Assembly: GCA_030844895.1 (NCBI GenBank)
Contig: CM061229.1
Span: 106,080,975 to 106,144,974 of the forward strand
Source: Ambrosia x helenae
Lineage: Eukaryota; Streptophyta; Magnoliopsida; Asterales; Asteraceae
DNA: 64,000 nucleotides
Direction of reading: 5' to 3'
Shown: piece after piece, positions 1 to 12,663 of the stretch
Position numbering within the stretch: the first letter of the stretch is position 1
Layout of the letters: the number at the start of each line of letters is the position of its first letter
Notes under the pieces: generated by a model
Seen by the model: only the letters and a program-made list of their open reading frames with translations
Database searches by the model: none
Told to the model about the DNA's origin: nothing
Translations under genes and position numbers: made by a program

Positions 1-185
1 GTGTAACTAGCTCATGTGTGAGAAATTGAAGGATATGAATTTAGTTCTTGAGAGGATGATGAAAAATCTTGAAGCAGAATCAAGGTTGTGAGAGATAGTG
101 AATGTGAAGATAGTTGACAAAGAGTTTATTTTATAGTAAGGAGATTATGTAGCAGTGTAAATTTTGGGGTTTGGATCAAAGGTTA
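1..185. repeat. Left flank: fragment of an older dispersed repeat
   Basis: This stretch is nearly identical to about 52,510-52,680. Together with 12,664 to about 13,203 it forms the host repeat into which the 12-kb LTR element inserted. It contains no open frame. The last five bases (GGTTA, 181-185) are the left target-site duplication. Confidence 0.75.
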
Positions 186-2435
186 TGTAACACCCCAAAA
201 CCATTCGTTCGCCTAAGTACGCCATTAGGCGTGATTAGCAATATATTAACACGAGACTTAGAGGATAATAATATGGGTTATATTCTAACATGGAAATAAC
301 CTAGTTAATAATATTGTGTTTATAAATTAATAAAAGGTGTTTGAAACTAGCTTATGAGTTAGTTTTTATACGAAAATGACAGTGGGATAACTTGAGGGAC
401 TATAGTTGCCATCTAGCCAAACAAGAAATATGTAATGGTAAAATTGGGTGAGAAACACACACACACACTTGAGTGTGTATGTCGATTAACATCAGGAGGT
501 TTACCTCCTTAAACCTCAAACCCCAAAACACCAATTTCAAGCTCAAATCCAAGCCAAATCAAGGGGCTTTTTGATGCATTCGCAAGAAACGGGTTATCTA
601 AGGCCTATGGAACATCAAGGTACCTTTTATTTGGTAGAAATTGATGTTATATTCGTTTTTGATTCTTATGAAAATTTAGGGTTTTGATAAAAACGTGGAA
701 TTGATGGTTAATATGGGTTACCCTAGTCTTGGGGAGCCTTAAACATGTATAATCCAGTCACAAATCACACTAATATGTGTATTTGATTTTGATCATATGA
801 TTATGTGAATATGTAAGATTTGTGGTTTAACCTCTAGGTTGAAACCACACATGATTAGTAGTCTTGGGTGACTCTTAGGAGTTGTTATAATGATCAAATT
901 TAGTTGAAATGCCTAAATATCTTGTTATGATAATAATTAGATACATGGCTATATTTTGGTTAAACTTAGAATGTTGAAAACTAAGTATATTGGTGGATGC
1001 ACACCAAGTGTTTGATGAAATGCCTAGATGAGTTAATCTTAACTAGACATGTAAGAAAATGGCTATGGATTTAGCTAGAAATGATAATGAATACATGATG
1101 TTATGGATAGTGAACAAAATTCCATATTATGTATTCTAATAGACAAGTTTGACTCATCCCAAGTTAGGTACAACCAAGAGGGAGCAAACGGGTCAAACGG
1201 ATGCAAGGCGAATACTTATGGAAACAAGAATGGATGCGAGGTAAGTTTTACTTACACCAATGTACTATAACATAGCTTAATTGTTGTGACATTAGTCTTA
1301 AATCTTGAATGTGTGATAAAGATAAACCCCAAGGGGTAGAAGCTATTAATGGGTCGCCTTATGTGCACTCAATATAAAACGTGGTTTATGACCTTAATCA
1401 AGACAATGCGTTATAACCAAATGGTGAAATCCATCAAACGGGTCAATAAATAAAGATATGTGAAAATGATGTTTTAATCTAAATGAAAGCATTTGAATGA
1501 AGCCGTTAAGCATGGTGTTAAATGGGTCAAGTTAGTGTCACTTGAACCATAATAAAAACTTGGGTAACATAGTATCATAAACTATGGGTCTAAACGGGTC
1601 ATATGGTGAATTCATCATCATTTGAGTCCAACACTTGATTCTTGTTTTCCAAGCATTAAGATTCTTGAGGTTAACGGATCAAATGGCAAGGTATGATCAT
1701 TTGAGTTCCGAGAAGTTAATGTGTCTATCTAGAAAGCACGCAGGTAAACGCACTCACGTATGCTTGCTTGATGCTAAGAATCATGGAGGAGGAGCACAAG
1801 GTATGAATATGGAACACGGGCACCCGGTAAGTCCGTAGTCAAATAAACGCCTTCGGGCGAAGCAACATAGGTGATAAAGTACCCACATGAAGTGTGGGTG
1901 CAGATCAAGTAAGTTATTTCCATAACTATGTCTAATGCGTGCTAAGGCGCTTAGAATCGACCACATTAGAACAATCTTGAGAAATGTTGAGAATCTAAGT
2001 CCGTATGGGCTTAGAAGTTTTTAAACAAGTCATTGAGTCCGAAACAATGGGTTTCAATCAAGAAGTGTCGCCACGAATGGCTAAATCGAAAGATTTGGCT
2101 AGGAGGGGCATTTTGGGAAATTATAAAGATTTACTAAAGGATAAATCTAATAATCGGAATCATAACGAACAAATCGGACAAACACTTTAGTTGATCAAGT
2201 GTATAATGACTTGACAACATGAACTAGATGCATTGCGCATGGTCAAATAGTGTTTGGATAAGTTAAATGTCTAAATGGGTCAAATTGGGTACAAGTCGCC
2301 ATAAACATTCAAAACTAAGAACCGGATCATGGCGACATAAACCGGACCATAATTTCAGTCAAACAAAGGTTTATTTAGTCGGCGAGTCATTACTTAGGCT
2401 TCGGGAATCATCAAATGCGGTTGCGACATGATTCC

Positions 2436-3543
2436 TGTAACACCCCAACCGATGGCGGAAACATCGGGATGTCACGTAGTGATGATTGTTCAGTAGCTCA
2501 TGGTGAATAATAAATTTCATTAAATGATTTAAATAAATGACATACAATTGTTCTACAAGAATTCGTACATCAAAATGAATAATACTATGCATACATCTTC
2601 AAGCATTAACTCAAATCTTCAAGCAAATAGAACCTGAAACATGTTAAGTTGAAAATATTTTGGGTCAACAAAAGTTGGTGAGAATTACATAGGTTTTTGA
2701 TAATTGAGTAAAAATGTTGTGCAATTCATGTGTCATGGCAAATCTAGTCCATATGTGAAAACATACTAGAAGTAAATCGAGTGCATAATCAACCCTTGTG
2801 ACTGTTTATAATGTGGTACATCCCATACGCTCATGGTTTACTCGAATATGTTATGCGATAAACAAACACCCACGCTACCTTTGTAGGAGGCACATATCCG
2901 GGTGGGATTGTCAGTCCAATAGATCTATCAATGTATCCGTCGGCTGATCAATGTTAATGATTATGCTAGAATTGTGCTTACCCTAGTCATGTTCAAGACA
3001 TAATGCAACATAGAAAAACACATAGACACATTGATGATTGAATTGCATAAATGATGTTGTAACATGTTTCACCCCCAAAAATGGTGATAAATAGAAAAGG
3101 GGCTATGTAAAACTCACCTTAGCAAAATGTTATGTCTCGTGAAAAAATAGAATAATGTGTTGTGAATGTATGCGAGGCGAATCCCAAAGACTCAACAACG
3201 TAGCTAGTCCAAATTGAAGAAAACGAAAAAGAAAGAATATCAAGCTTCCAATTCGCCAATTACAAGAGCTTATAATCAAAGCTTCAATTGTAGGAGTAAT
3301 AGACTATAGAAGAAAGGTATGAGGGAAAGTTTTAATCGGATTGAAACAATCGATTTAGAGGTGCAAAGTATAATGGGTCATAGGTGGGTTTTTATACTAG
3401 TTTTGGAGTCAATTAGCCATTAAAATTGGTCAACACCATAAAGTAAGGTTTTATGATGAATTGACTATTTGACTAAGACTTTGACTGTTTGACTAAGACT
3501 TTGACTATGGCTTTATTTAAAAAAAAAAATTCTTGACAAGTGT

Positions 3544-3574
<31 letters not shown>

Positions 3575-3587
3575 GAATTTAGATCAA

Positions 3588-3620
<33 letters not shown>

Positions 3621-3768
3621 TACATTTATATATATATATATATATAAGTTGTGAGTTAGGAAAATAAAGACTTAGGCACATTTGTATAATATTAATGATA
3701 AAGATGTAAAAAAAAAATAAGGGCTTTTATGTATTAAAATTTGGGGAAAAAAATTTTGCGATGTTACA
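2436..3768 (-). repeat. LTR of nested element (3' LTR in its own orientation)
   Basis: It is a direct repeat of 5,240-6,582. Differences are mainly single-base length changes in homopolymers, plus different lengths of the A-run and the TA repeat near 3,550-3,646. Confidence 0.85.
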
Positions 3769-3790
3769 GTCTCCCCTACTTTTGAAAACT
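3769..3790 (-). other. Polypurine tract of nested element
   Basis: Read on the minus strand, a purine-rich run (AAAAGTAGGGGAGAC) ends directly at the LTR start. This is the position expected of the plus-strand primer. Confidence 0.6.
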
Positions 3791-4220
3791 TCGTCCCGAA
3801 GTTATTAATAACACAGGGTTGAGGGTGATTGGGTAGAAATTAGGACAAGGGTGGTTTGGGAAGTTTCGAGTTAAAGCATGACATAAATTTATAGGTAACA
3901 GAATAAACTGTTTTGAATAATTTGGGTAAGAGTTTTGATATGTGTGAGTTTTAAGGGTTGGATTAGGTTCATCTGAAATAGCAAGGAGAATAAGAATCTT
4001 AAGTTTTAGGAGTCCTAAAAGGAATGAGTTGATGGACTATTGAAAGACTAAATGAACTACCAGGTAACTAGAGTTTATAATTGGTTACCTACCGAAAACC
4101 TTGATAGAATTTCACACTACCTTAACGTACCTGTAAATTCATGATTACGTTCCGGACCGCAATCACCAATTTACCTTACATTAAAGTTTTGCGTCCTTCT
4201 ATGACTCCACCGATTGTTGA

Positions 4221-4384
4221 GCAGGTTCGATAGCCTCCACCAGTCGTGGAGTAGGTTGTAGGGCCTCTCCAGACTGTTGAAAAGGCATAATGACCGCTAC
4301 CAATCGTTGGGTAGGTTTGATAGCCTCCACCAGTCGTGGAGCAGGTTGTAGGGCCTCTCCCGACTGTTGAAAAGGCATGATGAC
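4221..4384. repeat. Internal repeat of about 92 bp, two copies
   Basis: Two copies, starting near 4,221 and 4,313, share the words CCTCCACCAGTCGTGGAG and GACTGTTGAAAAGGCAT. A diverged copy lies at about 52,060-52,135, linking that contig end to the same retrotransposon family. Overlapping short frames here have no coding character. Confidence 0.6.
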
Positions 4385-5219
4385 ATTTATTATACACATA
4401 GATTGCAAATTGATAGCATGTTTATGCAAGCAAGTATAACAAGCACAGTATATGAGTTGTAGTTGTATAGATTTAGATAATTAGTTCACATTCAAACAAG
4501 CATGCATTCAAGTGTATACCAACTCTCAAAATTTTAAATACTAGTATTTATTACTTGAATCAAATAGCGTCAATACATAGAATAAAAGCAACTAGTAGTC
4601 AAATGGTGAGGCTTGCGGTTAGGTAGCTGGAGGGTCTTGATCTCTGTTTAGTTTAGGGCATCGGTTACGGAAGTGATTTGGGTAATGAATGTTCAATAAG
4701 ATATGGGTTGAATGAAGGACAATGAGGTAATATAAGGAATGTAATCATTTATCCATTAATTAAAATGAATAAACGAAAACGTTGACTTATCAAAGCTTCT
4801 AGATTCTAATAACATAGTGAAGACATGCTTTAGCTATAAGTGAACACTCATCCCGAGAATTCCCAGGTAGGCATCCGGGTCCCTCGTCTGATTGGGATAT
4901 ATGCGCAATGCCAGTCCTAGACAGAAAACTCAGAATACAGGCGTTCACCCTTCCAGATTGCACGTGTTCGTTATTAAAATCTAGAACTTCGACGAGATCT
5001 TCAAGGTGGTTCAGGCTAAACCTGAGGATTTGTCCTATTAGTCTAAGAGTAGATCTTGTGATGGAGAGCACTCTTCTTGTAGGGACTAAAGTAAGGATAA
5101 GAAGTAAAAATAGAGAATATAAACAAGTAAGGTTGCAAGTAAAAGGAGCAAGTACTGATTAAAATCCTATGGTTATAGACTAGATTATTTTTTTTTTCTA
5201 ATAACCTAATTCCCTATAA

Positions 5220-5239
5220 CCATGGCTCTGATACCAATC
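5220..5239 (-). other. Primer-binding site of nested element
   Basis: The reverse complement reads TGGTATCAGAGCCATGG immediately beside the LTR end. This is the usual plant site matching the 3' end of initiator tRNA-Met. Confidence 0.75.
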
Positions 5240-6413
5240 TGTAACACCCCAACCGATGGCGGAAACATCGGGATGTCACGTAGTGATGATTGTTCAGTAG
5301 CTCATGGTGAATAATAAATTTCATTAAATGATTTAAATAAATGACATACAATTGTTCTACAAGAATTCGTACATCAAAATGAATAATACTATGCATACAT
5401 CTTCAAGCATTAACTCAAATCTTCAAGCAAATAGAACCTGAAACATGTTAAGTTGAAAATATTTTGGGTCAACAAAAGTTGGTGAGAATTACATAGGTTT
5501 TTGATAATTGAGTAAAAATGTTGTGCAATTCATGTGTCATGGCAAATCTAGTCCATATGTGAAAACATACTAGAAGTAAATCGAGTGCATAATCAACCTT
5601 GTGACTGTTATAATGTGGTACATCCCATACGCTCATGGTTTACTCGAATATGTTATGCGATAACAAACACCCACGCTACCTTTGTAGGAGGCACATATCC
5701 GGGTGGGATTGTCAGTCCAATAGATCTATCAATGTATACCGTCGGCTGATCAATGTTAATGATTATGCTAGAATTGTGCTTACCCTAGTCATGTTCAAGA
5801 CATAATGCAACATAGAAAAACACATAGACACATTGATGATTGAATTGCATAAATGATGTTGTAACATGTTTCACCCCAAAAATGGTGATAAATAGAAAAG
5901 GGGCTATGTAAAACTCACCTTAGCAAAATGTTATGTCTCGTGAAAAAATAGAATAATGTGTTGTGAATGTATGCGAGGCGAATCCCAAAGACTCAACAAC
6001 GTAGCTAGTCCAAATTGAAGAAAACGAAAAAGAAAGAATATCAAGCTTCCAATTCGCCAATTACAAGAGCTTATAATCAAAGCTTCAATTGTAGGAGTAA
6101 TAGACTATAGAAGAAAGGTATGAGGGAAAGTTTAATCGGATTGAAACAATCGATTTAGAGGTGCAAAGTATAATGGGTCATAGGAGGGTTTTTATACTAG
6201 TTTGGAGTCAATTAGCCATTAAAATTGGTCAACACCATAAAGTAAGGTTTTATGATGAATTGACTATTTGACTAAGACTTTGACTGTTTGACTAAGACTT
6301 TGACTATGGCTTTATTTAAAAAAAAAAAATTCTTGACAAGTTGTATGTGTAAAAAAAAAAAAAAAAAAGAATTTAGATCAAATTATTATTATTTATTATT
6401 ATTATATATATAC

Positions 6414-6460
<47 letters not shown>

Positions 6461-6582
6461 TTGTGAGTTAGGAAAATAAAGACTTAGGCACATTTGTATA
6501 ATATTAATGATAAAGATGTAAAAAAAAAAATAAGGGCTTTTATGTATTAAAATTTGGGGAAAAAAAATTTTGCGATGTTACA
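5240..6582 (-). repeat. LTR of nested element (5' LTR in its own orientation)
   Basis: It pairs with 2,436-3,768. It holds an expanded TA microsatellite near 6,410-6,458 that is shorter in the partner. Confidence 0.85.
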
Positions 6583-6624
6583 ATTCCCATGCTTAAAAAT
6601 CACCAAAATCTCATCAGAAGCTTC

Positions 6625-6703
6625 GAGCGGCCGCTCACAGAGACCGAGCGGCCGCGGCGCTTTGACCTGCACGTCAGCACGAACTTTAAAATTGCGTATA
6701 AAT
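6625..6703 (+). promoter_or_regulatory. GC-palindrome pair and TATA box in outer LTR
   Basis: Two copies of GAGCGGCCGC, the first a perfect palindrome (GAGCGGCCGCTC), lie about 40-70 bp upstream of TATAAAT at 6,697-6,703. The same arrangement occurs in the 3' LTR near 12,006-12,085. This is a plausible LTR core promoter; its function is inferred. Confidence 0.4.
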
Positions 6704-7271
6704 CGTAGAAAAAATCGTTAGGAGGTGTTCTTTATATGCCTGGAAAGCTCTCGGAGCGTAGAACAATTCTCATTTGAAAGTCAAAGTCAGATTTTGGGTT
6801 TTAGAAGGGGTAAAAGCGATCCGAACAGCTGCTGCGCATAAGTTGCAGCAGTTTGTTCTCCTGATAAAGGGCCGTTTGGCCTGGTTCGTTCCGTATCAAC
6901 GTGTAACGAATACCGTACTAGTTTAAATGTATCATTGACAACCCCACTAACCATTTTTGTGAAATGGTGCTAGGTAAACAAGTGAAGGAAGTCCCGGAGC
7001 AAGGATCAAGTCGGCGAGAAGAACCGAACACGCCCGAACATTCATCAAGCTTCCGCACTAGAATCTAACGAAACTCCCGTTAAAAAACAAAAACTTTAAT
7101 ACATTCTTTTTGTAGCAATGATGTAAAAATTTATTGGAACTAAACGTGTATGGGATTCATTAAGTTGGGTTTTCATAATTTCAAAGTTTTAATCGGGAGT
7201 GGTTTTTAGTTTAGGTCCAAACCCGTAAGATTAGGCAATAATCGCGTGATTACGGGTTAGGGTCTTACAAG

Positions 7272-7287
7272 TGGTATCAGAGCCATA
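7272..7287 (+). other. Primer-binding site of outer element
   Basis: TGGTATCAGAGCCATA begins two bases after the LTR terminus TTACA. It matches the tRNA-Met-type priming site of plant LTR retrotransposons. Confidence 0.8.
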
Positions 7288-9699
7288 GGTTTGAGGGATC
7301 CGAGTGTCGTGAAGGATACTTGGACTTAAACCATGCGCTCAAAGTGTTGAAGGGTGTTCGGTTCGAGACTTGATCAAGGAATCCGGTAAGTAATACCTAT
7401 AATGACCATCCGTTTTGATCGGAAAATTGTTATAGGTAATCAATAGTTATATCGTGTAGATACACGCTATCTCAAAAGCTTGATAAGGGAATGGTTAGGT
7501 ACTCATGGGGCCTATCCAAAAGATTGATTCGGACAACGACATTCTTGTATAACAAAGAATTCTAGCACTACTATTGCAAACGATGCACACTAATACTGAA
7601 ATGTCATATTATAATTATTTGATTTTGTAAATGTGACAGGGATGAGAACATTTATTCGATCGAGATAGGATCGAATGAATCACCAAATGAGGTGGTAGAT
7701 GGTTCGGGAGCACGCCTGATAACATGCTCACTAAGGACCAAGTCAAGTAATGACTCGGATTAACGGATATTTAGCAAAAAGGGAATACAAGGGCAAGTAT
7801 TAATCAGTCAGGTACATGCTCTAAATTATATTAAGCGTATTAGTATGCAAGCATCACATGAGGGATGGTACTTGCATACGCAAGCAAGAAGCTAAATGGG
7901 AAATGTGCATTGTTCACACTAGTGAACAATCAATACACAAACGTAACTTGAACATCGAGACCGGGTTGGGGGTAATCATCCAAAACCAACGTTTAAAAAT
8001 CAAAGGATGCTAGAAAGGCGTTGTGATCATACCAATGAGTGTGATCACACAAAGCTTTACAAAACGAAAACACAACGTTTATTCTTAATGGATGAAGGTA
8101 AAACCTAACATTGAATAATTTAATCAAGGAAGGGTTTTACCAAATAAAATAAGGGACACAAGCATGAGCTGAAGCCTTTCTTACATAGGATGTGATGTAC
8201 TAATTATAACAAGTCCATGTGTACCATATGCGGATTGCTTACCCTGGCCAGGTAAGTGTTAAACGTATGATACTACGGGTTTCTTACAATTGATACATAT
8301 ACAACCTATGTAACAAGGACTAAGTAAGTGTGAGGTGTCGGGACAATCATGGATTAGTCAAAATATGGCCAGAAGGCCATGATAAACAAAGAGGCAAGGA
8401 AAAAACCAAGGTATAAGCGACCCGTGGGGATCGTAGAGGCCGAGGTATTGCTTCAGTAAATCAATCATAACTACGGTTTTGGTTGATAAATCATAAACAA
8501 CGGACATGGGCCGCGATAAACCCATGGGTCAACTGGACTTTCGAGTCAGTGACAAAATTATAAACTAATAATCCAAGGTATAAGCAATCCTGAGCGGGTT
8601 GTAGAGACCAAGGCAGTTGCACTCTCAATCAAAGTCATGAACTTGGTTGAATAAAAGTGCAAAAACATGATCATAAACAACGGTCTGGGGCCGTGACAAA
8701 TCAGTAACTCATTCAACCCTCGGGTTAAAGATGAAAAAGTGTAAACTGCAATAACATTAGATTGTATCGTTGGTACAATTTAATGCAAATTATAATAACA
8801 GTTGGATTGTATAGTTATTACAATCGGATGCAAACCGTGATAACAGGAAATTAGTCGATACAATACGTAGTAATGACCAATCTACACCGTGTTTTATGAA
8901 AAGAAAACTGACCTCAATTTGTATTGAGATCGGTAATCAGAAGAGGACTTTTAGAAACTAAGCGTTTAAATATATAAACGATTTGAAATCTAAAACTCAA
9001 AGGTCTTTAAACGGGTTGGGCGGGGCTATGACCACCAATCGAGTTAGCAAAAACGGGAAATTGGGTAAACCCAATAAATGGCAAATTCTTGAAATAGGAT
9101 TAGCCAAAGAAAGGAAAACGTTAGTGTAAAGCAAGGTTTGTTTATAGCATTCTAGCAAACCAAAAAGATACGAGGGTTGGATTCGGGGATGAATCCAAGA
9201 AGCTAGAAAACGGCTATATTAAAAGTCGGGTTAGTCTTGGAAACCAAGACAAATTACTTGTTAGAAATAGACGCATAGACATGTATGCCTATGCATGCTT
9301 ACAATCGAGTATTACAATAGATGCCTAAGGTGCATGATAAGAATGGCCCCTTAAACCATTACATCATTCGTGATAATAATAGACGGGGATAGTCCCAGAT
9401 CTAGGAAGACCTATGAGAACATAAGTAGCTAAGATGTCGAGTAGGGGGTAAGTATGTAGATATTGCCCCTTGTTAAGCGAAATAATAGAATGACTAAGTC
9501 ATATTATGAAAGCTTAGGCTTCCATATAATAGTTAGAAAGCCGAGGTAAGGTATACGAACAATAAGTATATAGTACTACTCGTTAGACTATAGAATGTCA
9601 CATGGATTGAGCGGTGCTCAAAATTGATTAGAGACACTAAGATTCTTTGGTGTAACCAAAGCATCAACACAAGAAAGGTTTCGAGGACGAAACCTCTTT
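7288..9699 (+). other. Non-coding internal region of outer element
   Basis: About 2.4 kb lies between primer site and purine tract. No open frame longer than chance is present on either strand, and no protease, reverse transcriptase or integrase motif was found. Short phrases recur, such as AAGGTATAAGC near 8,419 and 8,578. Confidence 0.6.
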
Positions 9700-9713
9700 A
9701 AGGGGGGTAGACT
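9700..9713 (+). other. Polypurine tract of outer element
   Basis: AAGGGGGGTAGACT directly precedes the 3' LTR start TGTAACACC. This is the expected plus-strand primer position. Confidence 0.65.
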
Positions 9714-12663
9714 TGTAACACCCCAAAACCATATCGTTCGCCTATGTACGCATTAGGCTGATTAGGCAATATATTTAACACGAGACTTAGAGGTAATAAT
9801 ATGGGTTATATTCTAACATGGAAATAACCTAGTTAATATATTGTGTTTTATAAATTAATAAAAGGTGTTTGAAACTAGCTTATGAGTTAGTTTTTATACG
9901 AAAATGACAGTGGGATAACTTGAGGGACTTTAGTTGCCATCTAGCCAAACAAGAAATATGTAATGGTAAAATTGGGTGGAACACACACACACACTTGAGT
10001 GTGTAGATCGAGATTAACATCAGGAGGTTACCTCCTTAAACCTCAAACCCAAAAAACACCCATTTCAAGCTCAAATCCAAGCCAAATCAAGGGCTTTTTG
10101 ATGCATTCGCAAGAAACGGGTTATCTAAGGCCTATGGAACATCAAGGTACCTTTTATTTGTAGATAGAAATTGATGTTATATTCGTTTTTGATTCTTATG
10201 AAAATTTAGGGTTTTGATAAAAACGTGGAATTGATGGTTAATATGGGTTTACCTAGTCTTGGGGAGCCTTAACATGTATAATCCAGTCACAAATCACACT
10301 AATATGTGTATTTGATTTTGATCATATGATTATGTGAATATGTAAGATTTGGGGTTTAACCTCTAGGTTGAAACCACACATGATTAGTAGTCTTGGGTGA
10401 CTCTTAGGAGTTGTTATAATGATCAAATTTAGTTGAAATGCCTAAATATCTTGTTATGATAATAATTAGATACATGGCTATATTTTGGTTAAACTTAGAA
10501 TGTTGAAAACTAAGTATATGGTGGATGCACCACCAAGTGTTTGATGAAATGCCTAGATGAGTTAATCTTAACTAGACATGTAAGAAAATGGCTATGGATT
10601 TAGCTAGAAATGATAATGAATACATGATGTTATGGATAGTGAACAAAATTCCATATTATGTATTCTAATAGACAAGTTTGACTCATCCCCAAGTTAGGTA
10701 CAACCAAGAGGGAGCAACGGATGCAAGCGAATACTTATGGAAACAAGAATGGATGCGAGGTAAGTTTTACTTACACCAATGTACTATAACATAGCTTAAT
10801 TGTTGTGATTTGTACATTAGTCTTAATCTTGAATGTGTGTGATAAAGATAAACCCCAAGGGTAGAAGCTATTATGGGTCGCCTTATGTGCACTCAATATA
10901 AAACGTGGTTTATGACCTTAATCAAGACAATGCGTTATAACCAAATGGTGAAATCCATCAAACGGGTCAATAAATAAAGATATGTGAAAATGATGTTTTA
11001 ATCTAAAATGAAAGCATTGAATGAAGCCGTTAAGCATGGTGTTAAATGGGTCAAGTTAGTGTCACTTGAACCATAATAAAAACTTGGGTAACATAGTATC
11101 ATAACTATGGGTCTAAACGGGTCATATGGTGAATTCATCATCATTTGAGTCCAACACTTGATTCTTGTTTACCAAGCAATAAGATCTTGAGGTTAACGGA
11201 TCAAATGGCAAGGTATGATCATTTGAGTTCGAGAAGTTAATTTGTCTATCTAGAAAGCACGCAGGTAAACGCACTCACGTATGCTTGCTTGATGCTAAGA
11301 ATCATGGAGGAGGAGCACAAGGTATATGAATATGGAACACGGGCACCCGGTAAGTCCGTAGTCAAATAAACGCCTTCGGGCGAAGCAACATAGGTGATAA
11401 AGTACCCACATGAAGTGTGGGTGCAAATCAAGTAAGTTATTCCCATAACTATGTCTAATGCGTGCTAAGGGCGCTTAGAATCGACCACATTAGAACAATC
11501 TTGAGAAATGTTGAGAATCTAAGTCCGTTATGGGCTTAGAAGTTTTTAAACAAGTCATTGAGTTCCGAAACAATGGGTTTTCAATCAAGAAGTGTCGCCA
11601 CGAATGGCTCTAAATCGAAAGATTTGGCTAGGAGGGGCATTTTGGAAATTATAAAGATTTACTAAAGGATAATCTAATAATCCGAATCATAACGAACAAA
11701 TCGGGACAAACACTTTAGTTGATCAAGTGTATAATGACTTGACAACATGAACTAGATGCATTGCGCTGCATGGTCAAATAGTGTTTGGATAAGTTAAATG
11801 TCTAAATGGGTCAAATTGGGTACAAGTCGCCATAAACATTCAAACAATAAGAACCGGATCATGGCGACATAAACCGGACCATAATTTCAGTCAAACAAAG
11901 GTTTATTTAGTCGGCGAGTCATTACTTAGGCTTCGGGAAATCATCAAATGCGGTTGCGACATGATTCCCATGCTTAAAAATCACCAAAATCACATCAGAA
12001 GCTTCGACGGCGGCCGCTCACAGAGACCGAGCGGCCGCGCGCCTTTGACCTGCACGTCAGCACGAACTTTAAAATTGCGTATAAAATCGTAGAAAAATAG
12101 TTAGGAGGTGTTCTTTATATACCTGGAAAGCTCTCGGAGCGTTGAACAATTCTCATTTGAAAGTCGAAGTCAGATTAGATTTTGGGTTTTAGAAGGGGTA
12201 AAAGCGATCCGAACAGCGGTTGCACATATAAGTTGCAGCAGTTTGTTCTCCCTGATAAAAGGGCCGTTTGGCCTGGTTCGTTCCGTATCCAACGTGTAAC
12301 GAATACCGTACTAGTTTAAATGTATCATTGACAACCCACTAACCATTTTTGTGAAATGGTGCTAGGTAAACAAGTGAAGGAAAGTCCCGGAGCAAGGATC
12401 AAGTCGCGAGAAGAACCGACACACGGCCCGAACATTCATCAAGCTTCCGCACTAGAATCTAACGAACTCCCGTTAAAAACAAAAACTTTAATATATTCTT
12501 TTTGTAGCAATGATGTAAAAATTTATTGGAACTAAACGTGTATGGGATTCATTAAGTTGGGTTTTCATAATTTCAAAGTTTTTAATCGGGAGTGGTTTTT
12601 TAGTAAAGGTCCAAACCCGTAAGATTAGGCAATAATCGCGTGATTACGGGTTAGGGTCTTACA
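9714..12663 (+). repeat. 3' LTR of outer element (2,950 bp)
   Basis: The uninterrupted LTR copy starts TGTAACACCCC and ends GGGTCTTACA, followed by the target duplication GGTTA. It differs from the 5' LTR mostly by single-base insertions and deletions. Short frames inside (for example 12,108-12,299) are LTR sequence, not genes. Confidence 0.85.

Larger units (their letters stand above)
2436..6582 (-). mobile_element. Nested non-coding LTR retrotransposon, minus orientation
   Basis: A 4,147-bp element interrupts the 5' LTR of the outer element. Two LTRs of about 1.34 kb (2,436-3,768 and 5,240-6,582) enclose a 1.47-kb internal part with no gag or pol frame. The duplication ATTCC is exact at 2,431-2,435 and 6,583-6,587, and the uninterrupted sequence occurs in the other outer LTR near 11,965-11,975. 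The primer site lies against the right LTR in reverse complement and the purine tract against the left LTR, so transcription would run leftward. A minus-strand TATAAAAA lies at 3,389-3,396. Confidence 0.88.
186..7269 (+). repeat. 5' LTR of the outer element, interrupted
   Basis: It aligns along its length with 9,714-12,663. Without the nested insertion and its 5-bp duplication it is about 2,932 bp, against 2,950 bp for the 3' LTR. A TATAAAT box lies at 6,697-6,703 in the right-hand segment. Confidence 0.85.
186..12663 (+). mobile_element. Non-autonomous Ty3/gypsy-type LTR retrotransposon with long LTRs
   Basis: Two direct repeats starting TGTAACACCCC and ending TCTTACA enclose a 2.4-kb internal region. 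A tRNA-Met-type primer site follows the left LTR and a purine tract precedes the right LTR. Exact 5-bp duplications GGTTA flank the element at 181-185 and 12,664-12,668. The internal region (7,270-9,713) has no gag or pol frame, so any movement would need proteins in trans, as in LARD-type elements. The 5' LTR is split by a second retrotransposon (2,436-6,582). Superfamily is inferred from primer site and LTR style, since no coding domain exists. Confidence 0.85.

Noticed and set aside
4176..4429. Two overlapping minus-strand frames with Thr/Gly-rich repeats
   Set aside because: They arise from the 92-bp non-coding repeat in the nested retrotransposon and match no protein family.
7288..9699. 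Hidden gag-pol in the outer element
   Set aside because: Both strands were read for protease, RT, RNase H and integrase motifs and none was seen, even allowing frame changes.
12108..12299. Frame of 63 codons in the outer 3' LTR
   Set aside because: The equivalent stretch in the 5' LTR does not stay open; it is LTR sequence.
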